A stretch of DNA of 64,000 bases, taken from NCBI GenBank assembly GCA_051652785.1, contig JBOFUX010000052.1:25649-89648 (forward strand), given 5' to 3'. The notes beneath the pieces were generated by a model. The model was not told the DNA's origin. It saw only the letters and a list, made by a program, of their open reading frames with translations, and did no database searches. The position numbers and the translations under genes were made by a program. Origin of the DNA: JAGNZR01 sp051652785. GTDB taxonomy: Bacteria; Fusobacteriota; Fusobacteriia; Fusobacteriales; Fusobacteriaceae. Of this stretch, positions 16,942 through 25,726 are shown one piece after another; positions within the stretch are counted from its first letter, which is position 1; each line of letters opens with the position of its first letter.

Positions 16942-17646
16942 TCAAGATAATTTATTTTGTCCGTAGTAAGCATTTTTACCATGTTTTCTTAAGTAATGTT
17001 TATTTAATAGAAAAATATTCATCTTATTTATTTTATTATTTAAAACTTCTGTATTAAATGCCATTTTTGCAATTTCTTCGAGCACTACTGCATTATGAAC
17101 TGCCTCTAAAGAACTACTCCCCCAAACAAAAGGTCCATGAGAGTCAATTAAAATTCCCGGTATAGTATCTGGATTTATGTTTAATTTTTCAAATGTTTCA
17201 ACGATTAAATTTCCCGTTTCTAATTCATACTCTCCATTTATTTCTTCTAAGGTCATTTTTCTAGTACAAGGAATCTCACCATAAAAATAATCGGCATGAG
17301 TAGTACCATAAGGTAAAATTCCTTTTCCTGCTTGTGCCCAACTTGTAGCCCAAAGAGAATGAGTATGTACTACTCCACCTATATTTTTAAATTTTTTATA
17401 CAGCACAAGGTGGGTTGGAGTATCAGAAGAGGGTTTTAATTTTCCTTCAATAATATTTCCATCTAAATCAACTACTACTAAATCTTCAACAGTCATTTTA
17501 TCATATTCAATTCCACTAGGTTTAATTACTACAAGATTTTTTTCTCTATCTATTCCACTAACATTTCCCCATGTGTATGTTATTAAAGCTTTTTTAGGTA
17601 ACTCTAAATTTGCTTTTAAAACTTCAATTTTTAATTTTTCTAACAC
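16942..17646 (-). CDS. ulaF: L-ribulose-5-phosphate 4-epimerase UlaF
   Basis: Last step of anaerobic ascorbate catabolism: interconverts L-ribulose 5-phosphate and D-xylulose 5-phosphate. Class II aldolase fold with the zinc ligands HTHS (GGVVHTHSLWATSWAQAG), PYGTTHADYF and a later His (KHYLRKHGKNAYYGQ). Substrate-loop motifs TWGNVSG and KPSGIEY/SSDTPTH are present. Start: a GTG at 17646 with GGGAGG 7 bases upstream is preferred over a longer upstream reading; this gives 234 residues, matching UlaF/AraD. It overlaps the end of ulaE by 7 bases, implying translational coupling. Ascorbate context favours UlaF over AraD. Confidence 0.93.
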   Translation of the reverse strand: MLEKLKIEVLKANLELPKKALITYTWGNVSGIDREKNLVVIKPSGIEYDKMTVEDLVVVDLDGNIIEGKLKPSSDTPTHLVLYKKFKNIGGVVHTHSLWATSWAQAGKGILPYGTTHADYFYGEIPCTRKMTLEEINGEYELETGNLIVETFEKLNINPDTIPGILIDSHGPFVWGSSSLEAVHNAVVLEEIAKMAFNTEVLNNKINKMNIFLLNKHYLRKHGKNAYYGQNKLS

Positions 17647-18509
17647 GAATATCCTCCCATCTCCATTTTTTTTTCTAACCATTTTTTAGCTTTTTTTATT
17701 TCTTCAATAGGATTTTCATTTTTTTCTGTCCACATTTCAATTAGTAGTGGTCCAGTATAATTAATTTCATTTAAAAGTTTGAAAAATTCTATAAAGTTTA
17801 CACATCCTTCACCAAAAGAAACTTCTTTAAATTTTCCTGAAAAATTTTCTGTTACCGCTAAAGTGTCTTTTAAGTGGATAGCACTTATTCTATTTCTGCC
17901 ACTTAAAATCTCTTTTTTAATATCATTTCCCCAGGCACTTAAATTTCCTATATCAGGATAAACCATTAAAAAAGGAGAGTTTAATTTTTTTTCTAATTTT
18001 AAATATTTTGTTATAGAGTTAATAAAAGGATGATCCATAATTTCAATTGATAATGTTACATTTGCTTTAGTTGCCCATTCTAATGATTTTTTCATTCCTT
18101 CTATGTATAATTTTTTTGTTCTATCATTAGATTCTTCATAATAAACATCATAGCCAGCTAACTGTATATTTCTAATTCCTAAATCAACAGCAAATTCAAT
18201 TGCTTTTTTCATGAGAGCTAAAGCTTTATTTCTAATAAGAAGATTTTCACTTCCAAGTGGAAATCTTCTATGTGCACTAAAGCACATAGAAGGAATTCTT
18301 ATCTTTCTTTTTAGTATTTCATTTCTAAAATTTTTTCGTTCTTCTAATGACCATTCTAACCTTTTTAGCCTTTCATCTGTTTCATCAATAGAAATTTCTA
18401 TAAAATCAAAACCTAATTCTTCTGCAATATCCATTTTTTCAATCCACGAAAAATTTTTAGGTAAAGCTTTTTCATATATTCCAAGTGGAAATTTATCTAA
18501 ATTATACAT
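17640..18509 (-). CDS. ulaE: L-xylulose-5-phosphate 3-epimerase UlaE
   Basis: Converts L-xylulose 5-phosphate to L-ribulose 5-phosphate. TIM-barrel of the AP-endonuclease-2 superfamily; the family opening PLGIYEKALPKNFSWIEK, SMCFSAHRRFPLGS, the metal-ligand region LSIEIMDHPFINS and the HLKDT motif followed by GEGCVNF are all visible. Length 289 is usual (E. coli about 284). The start follows a G-rich ribosome site that overlaps the ulaD stop. It lies 3 bases after ulaD and overlaps ulaF, so the three are translated as a tight unit. Confidence 0.94.
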   Translation of the reverse strand: MYNLDKFPLGIYEKALPKNFSWIEKMDIAEELGFDFIEISIDETDERLKRLEWSLEERKNFRNEILKRKIRIPSMCFSAHRRFPLGSENLLIRNKALALMKKAIEFAVDLGIRNIQLAGYDVYYEESNDRTKKLYIEGMKKSLEWATKANVTLSIEIMDHPFINSITKYLKLEKKLNSPFLMVYPDIGNLSAWGNDIKKEILSGRNRISAIHLKDTLAVTENFSGKFKEVSFGEGCVNFIEFFKLLNEINYTGPLLIEMWTEKNENPIEEIKKAKKWLEKKMEMGGYSC

Positions 18510-18512
18510 AAA

Positions 18513-19148
18513 TTACCCCCAAATACTTTTTATTTTATTTTGCCATAATTTAGCTGTTTCATAAGGAGAGATAGCATCTCTTAAAGATCTTCCAGCGATA
18601 AAGCAATAAATATTTATTCCTCTAAATAATTCTAAAGTTTCTATATCTAAGCCTCCTGTAACAGAAACTTTAAATCCTAATTCAGTTAATTTTTTAATTT
18701 TTATTAAATCATTTTCTCCCCAAGTTTCTCCAGCTAAAAGGGCATCTCTACTTTGATGATAAACTACTTGTGAAAGCCCTGCCTCTTTCCATAAATTTGC
18801 TTGTTCATAAGTCCAATCACCATAGAGTTCAACTTGTAAATCATCTATTTCTTTTAAAGCTGCTTTCATTGTAGGAAGAGTGGCACAGCAAATAATAGTC
18901 ATCCAATTAGCTCCTGCTATCCTACAATTTTTAGCAACTGTTCCTCCAGCATCAGCACATTTTGTATCTGCTAATATAATTTTATGAGGAAAAAGAGCTC
19001 TTAAACATCTTATAGCTTCCATCCCTTCTTGCAAACATAGAATAGTCCCTGCTTCAATAATATCTACTATGTTACCTAATGAATTTGCTGATTTTAATGC
19101 TCCACTTAGTGTGTTATTGTCTAAAGCTACTTGTAATAATGGTCTCAT
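18513..19148 (-). CDS. ulaD: 3-keto-L-gulonate-6-phosphate decarboxylase UlaD
   Basis: Decarboxylates 3-keto-L-gulonate 6-phosphate to L-xylulose 5-phosphate in a Mg2+-dependent reaction of the OMP decarboxylase superfamily. Motifs: PLLQVALDN at the N-terminus, IIEAGTILCLQEG, the DxKxxD-type ILADTKCADAGG, and the phosphate-binding VTGGLD...FIAGRSLRDA near the end. Length 211 is close to the E. coli enzyme (216). AGGAGG precedes the ATG. Third-from-last gene of the ula operon, 42 bases after ulaC. Confidence 0.95.
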   Translation of the reverse strand: MRPLLQVALDNNTLSGALKSANSLGNIVDIIEAGTILCLQEGMEAIRCLRALFPHKIILADTKCADAGGTVAKNCRIAGANWMTIICCATLPTMKAALKEIDDLQVELYGDWTYEQANLWKEAGLSQVVYHQSRDALLAGETWGENDLIKIKKLTELGFKVSVTGGLDIETLELFRGINIYCFIAGRSLRDAISPYETAKLWQNKIKSIWG

Positions 19149-19190
19149 TTTTCCTCCTAAAAGTAATAAAAAATAAATTAGTATATAGTT

Positions 19191-19634
19191 TTAAATTATC
19201 AACTTTAAAATATCTTCTTTTGTCTTAGCCTCTTTTATTTTAATAATATTTTTTTCAATTTCAAATAAATTAGCAACTTGAACTATCCCAAATTCAGTAT
19301 GATTATCAGAGCTTGTAGCAGCTAAAACTATTAAAATGCTTATATCTTCAGCATCTTCTCCAAAATATATTGGAGATTTAAACGTAACTAAGCTATAGGA
19401 ATTTTTTATTACTCCATCTTCAGGTCTAGCGTGTGGCATAGCAACCTCAGGTGCAATTATATAATAAGGTCCAAATTCTTCTGTATTAGAAATTATTTTT
19501 TCATAATATCTTTTTTCTAGAGCTCCTGATTTAACCAAAAGATCTGTTGCTATTTTTATTGCCTCTTTCCAATTTTTAGCTTCTGCTCCTATTAAAATTG
19601 AATTGTTTTCAATAAGTGATTTTTTTAATTCCAT
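19191..19634 (-). CDS. ulaC: ascorbate-specific PTS enzyme IIA (UlaC)
   Basis: Cytoplasmic phosphocarrier that receives phosphate from HPr and passes it to UlaB. PTS EIIA type-2 domain with the phosphorylated His in the motif VAMPHARPEDGV. At 147 residues it is a single-domain protein like E. coli UlaC. AGGAGA lies 7 bases before the ATG. Its start is 3 bases from the ulaB stop. Confidence 0.94.
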   Translation of the reverse strand: MELKKSLIENNSILIGAEAKNWKEAIKIATDLLVKSGALEKRYYEKIISNTEEFGPYYIIAPEVAMPHARPEDGVIKNSYSLVTFKSPIYFGEDAEDISILIVLAATSSDNHTEFGIVQVANLFEIEKNIIKIKEAKTKEDILKLII

Positions 19635-19636
19635 AA

Positions 19637-19930
19637 TTATTCTCCTGCCTTAATTGATAAAGCTTCTAATAATCGTACTTCCATCTCTTTAGCATCTAAT
19701 ATATTTTTTAAAGATATTATTATTGTTTTATTATTTGGTACTAGTTGTTTTACTAAATGAGTTGATGATATTACAATATTATAATTTTGAATACTGGATT
19801 TTGCTTGTCCAATGCTACAATTCTCACATTGAGATTTTATATTATTTTTATCTAAAATACTTTTTGCTTTTAATTTCATCATTGTACTTGTTCCCATTCC
19901 ATTTCCACAAACTGCTAATAATTTTATCAC
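19637..19930 (-). CDS. ulaB: ascorbate-specific PTS enzyme IIB (UlaB)
   Basis: Small phosphocarrier that transfers phosphate from UlaC to ascorbate during transport by UlaA. The phosphocysteine loop is AVCGNGMGTS (Cys8). At 97 residues it matches the free-standing IIB proteins of this family. The start is a GTG with GGAGGG 5 bases upstream. Located 20 bases after ulaA. Confidence 0.94.
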   Translation of the reverse strand: MIKLLAVCGNGMGTSTMMKLKAKSILDKNNIKSQCENCSIGQAKSSIQNYNIVISSTHLVKQLVPNNKTIIISLKNILDAKEMEVRLLEALSIKAGE

Positions 19931-19950
19931 TGTAGCCCTCCATTTTTTAT

Positions 19951-21390
19951 TTAATTATTAACCTCGATTACTTCATTATCAAAATAGAATTTATGATTAT
20001 TAATTTTTTTATATTGAAAAATTGGTATTAAAAGCATTCCTACTATACAAGCTATATAACCGATAACTCCAAAATGATTAATTAAAAATCCTTGACCTAC
20101 CCATAATGTGCTTTGATCAATATTTCCATGCCACCCACCAAAACCTTGAAGTTTAAATATAATCACTGCAACAGCACCCATTAAAACTTGTAAAATTCCA
20201 GATATAAAAGGTAATAGCATGACAGCTTTTACTCCTCCTCTTTTTTCTGCAAAAATAGCAATAGTTGCATTGTCGAAAAATAAAGGTACAAATCCACTTA
20301 TAATTAAAATTGGAGATTTAAAAATTAATAATCCTGCTATTGCAATAAATTGACCAATTGCTCCAAATATAAATCCAAACAAAACTACGTTTGCTGATCC
20401 AAATCCATATACAGCAGCACAGTCCACAGCAGGCATTACACCTGGTAAAATTTTGTTTGAAATACCTTGAAAAGATTCAGTAAGTTCACTCACAAACATT
20501 CTAACTCCAGTCATTAAAATTGCTAAATAAACTGAAAAATAAAGAGATTTTGATATAATATACGTAATAAAATTAAGGTTTGTTCCAAAATTATTAGCAT
20601 CTATTTTTCTCATATAATCTTCACCTAATATTAAAAGAATAATTCCAAAGAATAAAATCATGAGAGTTCCTGTAGCAACAATGTTATCATGAAAAATTTC
20701 TAACCATTCTGGTAATTTTAAATCATCTAATTTTTTTTTAGAATCACCTATTTTAGGAGCAATTTTATCCGTTAACCATATAGCAAACATTTGTTGATGC
20801 CCAACTACAAATCCAGCACCATCTGTTAATCTTTGAGTAGCACCAACTATTAAATTAGTAGCTACAGCCCAGTATACACCGACGAATAATCCAATCATTA
20901 TTGCTCCTACTGAATTTCTATATTGTGGAAAAGCATAAAATATTATCCAAGTAGCTGTGGTAGCTTGTTGAACCATTATGTGCCCTGTAATAAATAAAGT
21001 TCTTATCTTTGTCCATTTTCTAAGCAAAACAAGTAGAATATTTAAAGAAAATCCAATTAAGAGAGCAATCATTGTCCAAGAACTAGTAATTCCTATACTC
21101 TCTAAAGCTGCATTAATTGCATTTAAACCAAAATATGGGTCTATAACCACAGCATTTAAGCCGAATCTTTGATTGAGACCTGCTAAAATTGGTCTAAATG
21201 TTACAACTAATCCGCTAGCTCCAACATTTAATATCATATAACCTACTGTTCCTTTTATGAAACCTGCAATAGCTTGATAAAATGGTTTTTTTAGTAACAA
21301 GTAACCTATAAAAACTAATATTCCTACAAAAAATTCAGGTTTTACTAATATATTATTAACGAAAAATTCAAAAACACTTAAAATTCTCAT
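19951..21390 (-). CDS. ulaA: ascorbate-specific PTS permease IIC (UlaA)
   Basis: Inner-membrane channel subunit that takes up L-ascorbate and releases it as L-ascorbate 6-phosphate. About 11 hydrophobic segments over 479 residues; family blocks include FIGYLLLKKPFYQAIAGFIKGTVGYMILNVGA at the N-terminus (only partly conserved elsewhere), VVGHQQMFAIW, and PAVDCAAVYGFGSANVVLFGF. The cytoplasmic phosphate donor is UlaB. AAGGAGG precedes ATG 21390. It follows ulaG by 43 bases. Confidence 0.94.
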   Translation of the reverse strand: MRILSVFEFFVNNILVKPEFFVGILVFIGYLLLKKPFYQAIAGFIKGTVGYMILNVGASGLVVTFRPILAGLNQRFGLNAVVIDPYFGLNAINAALESIGITSSWTMIALLIGFSLNILLVLLRKWTKIRTLFITGHIMVQQATTATWIIFYAFPQYRNSVGAIMIGLFVGVYWAVATNLIVGATQRLTDGAGFVVGHQQMFAIWLTDKIAPKIGDSKKKLDDLKLPEWLEIFHDNIVATGTLMILFFGIILLILGEDYMRKIDANNFGTNLNFITYIISKSLYFSVYLAILMTGVRMFVSELTESFQGISNKILPGVMPAVDCAAVYGFGSANVVLFGFIFGAIGQFIAIAGLLIFKSPILIISGFVPLFFDNATIAIFAEKRGGVKAVMLLPFISGILQVLMGAVAVIIFKLQGFGGWHGNIDQSTLWVGQGFLINHFGVIGYIACIVGMLLIPIFQYKKINNHKFYFDNEVIEVNN

Positions 21391-21433
21391 GTTCCTCCTT
21401 TAAATTTAAATAAGATTATTTTTAAACAGAAGT

Positions 21434-22498
21434 TTAGAGCATTGATTTAAAAGGTAAATCAGGTTCTATGGTAAAAGCATCATGAAAACCTCTGTCATAC
21501 ATATACTCAATTTTATCTTTATCTAATGGAAAAATAAATTTGCCTCCAACTTCCCATAAAAAAGGTTTAAATGTGTATTGAAGTCTATTTTTTCTTAACT
21601 TCCATAGAAATAAAATCTCTTTAGGGTCAGCTTTAAAATTTGTCCAAATATCATGATGTATTGGAATAATAACTTTTGTGTTTAAACATTCTGCCATTCT
21701 TAATATGTCCACTGAAGTTATTTTATCAGTCATTCCTCTAGGATTTTCTCCATAAGAGCCTAAAGCAACATCTATTTTGTGGTCATTCCCATGTTTTGCA
21801 AAATAATTTGAGTAATGAGAATCTCCACTATGATAAATATTTCCTCCAGGAGTTTCTATTAAATAATTAACGGCTAATTTATCCATGTCTTGAGGCATTT
21901 TATTTTTTAAAATTACACCTTTAGGTGCAGTAACTAATTCAGTTCTATCAAAAGAATCTAAAACTATTATTTTTGTATCTTTTATTTTTACAGTGTCTCC
22001 TGGTTTAACTGTTACACATCTATCTTCAGGAACCCCCCATTTAGTCCATAATTTAACACAAGCTTCTGGTCCTATAAAAAGAACTGAAGAGTCACAATTT
22101 TGTAGAACAGCTGCAGCTACATTTTCATCAATATGATCTCCGTGATCGTGAGTCGCCATTATAGCATCAACATTTTTTATTGCAAAGGGATCAATTACAC
22201 ATGGAACATTTCTTAAATTAGGTTGCAATGCTTTGCAACCTATCATTCTTTGATGTTGATGTTGCTCAGTCATTAATCTATTTGTTGAAGTTTTTTTTCC
22301 TGTTTTAACCCATAAATCAATACATAAATTTGTGTTATTCTCTGTTTTTATCCAAATTCCCGTACAACCTAACCACCACATTGCAAAAGTTTTCGGTTTA
22401 ACCATTTCTTTTTCAATCTCTTCATTTAACCAAGTTCCCCATTCAGGAAAAGTACTTAAAATCCAAGATTCTCTTGAGATATTACTTAACTTCGACAT
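21434..22498 (-). CDS. ulaG: L-ascorbate-6-phosphate lactonase UlaG
   Basis: Opens the lactone ring of L-ascorbate 6-phosphate to 3-keto-L-gulonate 6-phosphate. Metallo-beta-lactamase fold with a Mn2+ site in ATHDHGDHID, a further GDSHYSN and IPIHHDIW. The N-terminal MSKLSNISRESWILSTFPEWGTWLNEEI block is characteristic of UlaG. Length 354 equals the E. coli enzyme. First gene of the ula operon here, with AGGAGG before the ATG and a near-consensus promoter about 80 bases upstream. Confidence 0.96.
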   Translation of the reverse strand: MSKLSNISRESWILSTFPEWGTWLNEEIEKEMVKPKTFAMWWLGCTGIWIKTENNTNLCIDLWVKTGKKTSTNRLMTEQHQHQRMIGCKALQPNLRNVPCVIDPFAIKNVDAIMATHDHGDHIDENVAAAVLQNCDSSVLFIGPEACVKLWTKWGVPEDRCVTVKPGDTVKIKDTKIIVLDSFDRTELVTAPKGVILKNKMPQDMDKLAVNYLIETPGGNIYHSGDSHYSNYFAKHGNDHKIDVALGSYGENPRGMTDKITSVDILRMAECLNTKVIIPIHHDIWTNFKADPKEILFLWKLRKNRLQYTFKPFLWEVGGKFIFPLDKDKIEYMYDRGFHDAFTIEPDLPFKSML

Positions 22499-22579
22499 AA
22501 TTTCCTCCTGTTTTTCATTTAGTGTGTTTCAAAAAAGAATTCAAAGAACTATAATAAAACTAAAAGCATCTTTAATATA

Positions 22580-22608
22580 GTTATACACCTTGTTTAGCAA
22601 GTTGTCAA
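22580..22608 (-). promoter_or_regulatory. promoter of the ulaGABCDEF operon
   Basis: On the minus strand, TTGACA (22608-22603) and TATAAC (22585-22580) have an ideal 17-base spacer. This is the only strong promoter seen for the whole seven-gene run. Confidence 0.8.
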
Positions 22609-22612
22609 GAAA

Positions 22613-22631
22613 AATTAGCTATTTGCTAATT
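22613..22631. promoter_or_regulatory. inverted repeat upstream of the ula -35 box
   Basis: AATTAGC (22613-22619) and GCTAATT (22625-22631) form a perfect 7-bp inverted repeat around TATTT, directly upstream of the ula -35. A related TTGCTAAA element lies in the ula spacer (minus strand, 22600-22593). Likely regulator site; no UlaR gene is in the window. Confidence 0.5.
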
Positions 22632-22691
22632 ACTTTTGTGTGATGCATTTTAAGTATTATTTTCAAGTTATAAATATTTTTTTAATAAAAG

Positions 22692-22719
22692 TTGACTTGC
22701 TATTAAATTTCAGTATAAT
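22692..22719 (+). promoter_or_regulatory. promoter of the HAD-nitroreductase gene
   Basis: TTGACT (22692-22697) and TATAAT (22714-22719) with a 16-base spacer, about 30 bases before the ATG at 22751. Confidence 0.75.
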
Positions 22720-22750
22720 CTTAAGTATAAAGAAAAATAAAGGAGGAAAA

Positions 22751-24127
22751 ATGGAGATAAAAGTAATTGCCACCGATATTGATGGAACACTTGTTAATAG
22801 TGCAAAAGAGATTTCTAAAGAAACAAAGGAATATTTAAATCTTTTTGTGAAAAAAGGTGGGAAAGTAATACTTTCAACAGGAAGAACATATTTTTCAGCA
22901 AAAAAAATAGTAGAAAATTTAAATATATACGATATTGTAGTAGCATATAATGGAGCTATGATTGTTAATTCTAAAAATGATGAAATACTTTATCACTTAC
23001 CTCTAGATGGAGAAATAATAAAAGAATTAATTAACATTTCAAGAAAATATAATATTCATTTAAATCTTTATCAAAATGATAAATGGTTTGTTGAAAATTT
23101 AAAAAATATTTATTCAATAGAGTATAGTAAAAATTGTGGTAAAGATGCTATTGAGAAAAATTTTGATAATTTTGAAACCTATGAAATGACAAAAGCACTC
23201 TATATTGGTGAGCCAAGTGATTTAAAGAAAATAGAGTTAGAAATAAAAAAAAGATTAGGAAAAAAAGTTCATATTACTTATTCTAAACCTACATTTTTAG
23301 AAGTATTAAATAAAGATGTAAATAAAGGAGAAGGATTAAAAAAAGTTCTTTTACACTATAATATATCCGAAAAAAATGCCATATCTTTTGGAGATGAGCT
23401 AAATGATTTAGAAATGTTGCAATTAACTAAGTACGGTGTTGTTATGGGTAATGCTAATCCTGAATTAAAAAAGATGTTAATTCATGAAACTTTTACTAAC
23501 GAAGAAGATGGACTAATAAAATTTATCAAAGAAATTTCTCCATTAATAATAAAAAATAGTATTTTTTCTGAGATTTCTAAAATAAGAACACACAGAAGTT
23601 TTGAAAAAGAAGAAATTCAGATAAAAAAATTAAAAAGAATGATTGAAGGAGCAAGATTAGCTAGTTCTGCTAAAAATGCTCAAGAATTAAGATATGTTAT
23701 TATAAATAACAAAGAGATAAGAAGCAAAATATTTACAAATATTAATTGGGCAGGAAGTATTTCATGGAATCCAGAAGAAGAAGAAGCACCAGGAGGTTAT
23801 ATTCTTATTTGCTCTAAAAAAAAATTGGAAATTTTAAAAAATTATTTATATTTTGATATGGGATTAGCTACCCAAAATATATTATTAGTTGCTAGTGAAG
23901 AAGGATATAACGGTTGTATTCTTGGAAATTATAATAAAAAAGAAATAGAAAAAATAATAAATTTGAATGAAAACTATGAGTCTCATATATTAATAGCATT
24001 GGGAAAGAGTAAAGATCAAGTAAAATTAGTTCCAGGAAAAGAAGGAAAAACCATATATTATAGAAAAGAAAATATCAACTATGTCCCTAAACTTTTAATA
24101 GAAAATTTGATTTTAGATATTAAGTGA
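22751..24127 (+). CDS. Cof-type HAD phosphatase fused to a nitroreductase domain
   Basis: A 458-residue two-domain protein. Residues 1 to about 268 are a Cof-like (HAD-IIB) phosphatase: nucleophile motif DIDGTLV (Asp9, Asp11), LSTGR, a Lys late in the cap, and GDELNDLEML (about 214-223). Residues about 280-440 are a nitroreductase-fold domain: RTHRSF (like RRSxRxF), ASSAKNAQELRYVI (like PSxxNxQPWRFV), GGYILIC and GLATQNILLVASEEGYNGCILG. The phosphatase would act on a phosphorylated sugar, FMN or similar; the second domain should bind FMN and use NAD(P)H. ATG 22751 with AGGAGG is chosen over an upstream reading. It precedes an oligopeptide-binding lipoprotein by 34 bases. The natural substrates are unknown. 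Confidence 0.85.
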   Translation: MEIKVIATDIDGTLVNSAKEISKETKEYLNLFVKKGGKVILSTGRTYFSAKKIVENLNIYDIVVAYNGAMIVNSKNDEILYHLPLDGEIIKELINISRKYNIHLNLYQNDKWFVENLKNIYSIEYSKNCGKDAIEKNFDNFETYEMTKALYIGEPSDLKKIELEIKKRLGKKVHITYSKPTFLEVLNKDVNKGEGLKKVLLHYNISEKNAISFGDELNDLEMLQLTKYGVVMGNANPELKKMLIHETFTNEEDGLIKFIKEISPLIIKNSIFSEISKIRTHRSFEKEEIQIKKLKRMIEGARLASSAKNAQELRYVIINNKEIRSKIFTNINWAGSISWNPEEEEAPGGYILICSKKKLEILKNYLYFDMGLATQNILLVASEEGYNGCILGNYNKKEIEKIINLNENYESHILIALGKSKDQVKLVPGKEGKTIYYRKENINYVPKLLIENLILDIK

Positions 24128-24161
24128 AAAAATAAATATCTTTTTTTAAATTGGAGGAAAA

Positions 24162-25676
24162 ATGAATAAAATTATATTATTTATTATGGTTGGAATGCTA
24201 GGAGTAGTAGGTTGCACTAAAGAAATCAATAAAAATGAAAGATCCCAAAGAGAAGAATTAGTTATAGCACAAGAAGGAGAGCCTAAAACTTTAGATATTC
24301 ATAATGGAAATGATGGATTTTCCCTTAGAATAAATAAGCAAATTTATTCAAGATTAGTTGAGTCTGATGGCGATATGAAAATTATTCCTGGACTTGCTAA
24401 ATCATGGAAAAATATTGATGATAGAACGTTACAATTCTCTTTAAGAGAAGATATAAAATTTCATAATGGATACAATTTTACAGCAGAAGATGTAAAATTT
24501 TCATTTGAAAGAATGATGAGCTCTCCAAGAATTAGTTTTATATTACCCCCTATTGAGAAAATTGAGATTGTGAATAAATATACAATTAATTTAATAACAA
24601 AAACACCTTTTGCTCCTCTACTAGCACATCTTTCTCATCCTGCATTAGGAATTGTAAGTAAAAAAGCTATGCTTGAAGATAAAGTTAATTTAAATATTAC
24701 TCCTATTGGAACAGGACCATATAAATTTTTAGAATGGAAAGCTGGAGATAGAGTAGTCTTAGAAAAAAATGAAAATTATTTTTTAGAAAAACCTAATTTC
24801 AAAAAAATAATTTATAGAAGTATTGTAGAAGCCAGTAGTAGAACTATAGGACTAGAAACCAAAGAATTTGATGTTGCACTGGGGATAAGCCCGGTAGATG
24901 AAATAATGATAATAAAAAATAAAAATTTAAAAATTTTAAAAAAACCTTCAATTTCATATACTTATATTGGATTTAATATGAATAATAAGAAATTTAATGA
25001 TTTAAGAGTGAGACAAGCTATAAATTATGCAATAGACAAAGAGTCAATAATAAATGCTGTTTTAAATGGATCTGGAACTTTAGCCACCTCTCCAATAGCA
25101 CCTGCTGTATTTGGATTTACTTTAAAAACTAAAGCTTATTCTTATGACCTTGAAAAAGCAAAAATACTTATGAATGAAGCAGGAATAAAAAAATTAAAAA
25201 CAGCTATATATATATTAGGGGGTGAAATTGAAAAGCAAATTGCCGAAATAGTTCAAGCTAATCTAAAAGAAATAGGCGTTGAAATGCAGATAAAGGTGTT
25301 AGAGGCGAGCTCGTATTTTGATATAACAGCTAGAGGAGAACATGAAATGTTTTTAGGAGTGTGGGGGACAGTGACAGGAGATGCAGATTATGGTTTGTAT
25401 CCTATGTATCATTCAGTAGCTAAAGGTTCAGGAGGAAACAGAACTTTTTATAGTAATGAATCTGTAAATGAGATGCTTGATTTAGCAAAAGTTACTGTAA
25501 ATGTAAATAAAAGGAAAAACCTTTATGAAAAAATTCAAATAGAAATAGTTAATGATGCTCCAGATGTAATGCTATATAATAGTGTAATAACAGTGGGAAC
25601 ACAAGAAGATATTGAGGGATTAAATATTCATCCTGTTACGCTTCATGATTTTAACACAATTTCTATAAAACAATAA
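24162..25676 (+). CDS. ABC transporter peptide-binding lipoprotein (family 5 SBP)
   Basis: Periplasmic solute-binding lipoprotein of the DppA/OppA/GsiB type. The signal peptide ends in a lipobox (GVVGC, Cys about 19). Family blocks: EPKTLDIHNGNDG, the signature region LREDIKFHNGYNFTAEDVKFSFERM, PIGTGPYKFLEW, and RVRQAINYAIDKESI read here as LRVRQAINYAIDKES. No permease or ATPase genes are adjacent, so it must serve a transporter encoded elsewhere. A paralogue with the same layout is at 56723-58243. Ligand probably a peptide, glutathione or opine; unknown. Length 504. Confidence 0.92.
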   Translation: MNKIILFIMVGMLGVVGCTKEINKNERSQREELVIAQEGEPKTLDIHNGNDGFSLRINKQIYSRLVESDGDMKIIPGLAKSWKNIDDRTLQFSLREDIKFHNGYNFTAEDVKFSFERMMSSPRISFILPPIEKIEIVNKYTINLITKTPFAPLLAHLSHPALGIVSKKAMLEDKVNLNITPIGTGPYKFLEWKAGDRVVLEKNENYFLEKPNFKKIIYRSIVEASSRTIGLETKEFDVALGISPVDEIMIIKNKNLKILKKPSISYTYIGFNMNNKKFNDLRVRQAINYAIDKESIINAVLNGSGTLATSPIAPAVFGFTLKTKAYSYDLEKAKILMNEAGIKKLKTAIYILGGEIEKQIAEIVQANLKEIGVEMQIKVLEASSYFDITARGEHEMFLGVWGTVTGDADYGLYPMYHSVAKGSGGNRTFYSNESVNEMLDLAKVTVNVNKRKNLYEKIQIEIVNDAPDVMLYNSVITVGTQEDIEGLNIHPVTLHDFNTISIKQ

Positions 25677-25681
25677 ATAAA

Positions 25682-25718
25682 AAAAATGAGATTAACATTA
25701 TGCTAATCTCATTTTTTT
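25682..25718. terminator. bidirectional terminator between the SBP and the purine permease
   Basis: AAAAATGAGATTA (25682-25694) pairs with TAATCTCATTTTT (25704-25716) around a 9-base loop. It serves both convergent genes. Confidence 0.9.
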
Positions 25719-25726
25719 ATTTAATT

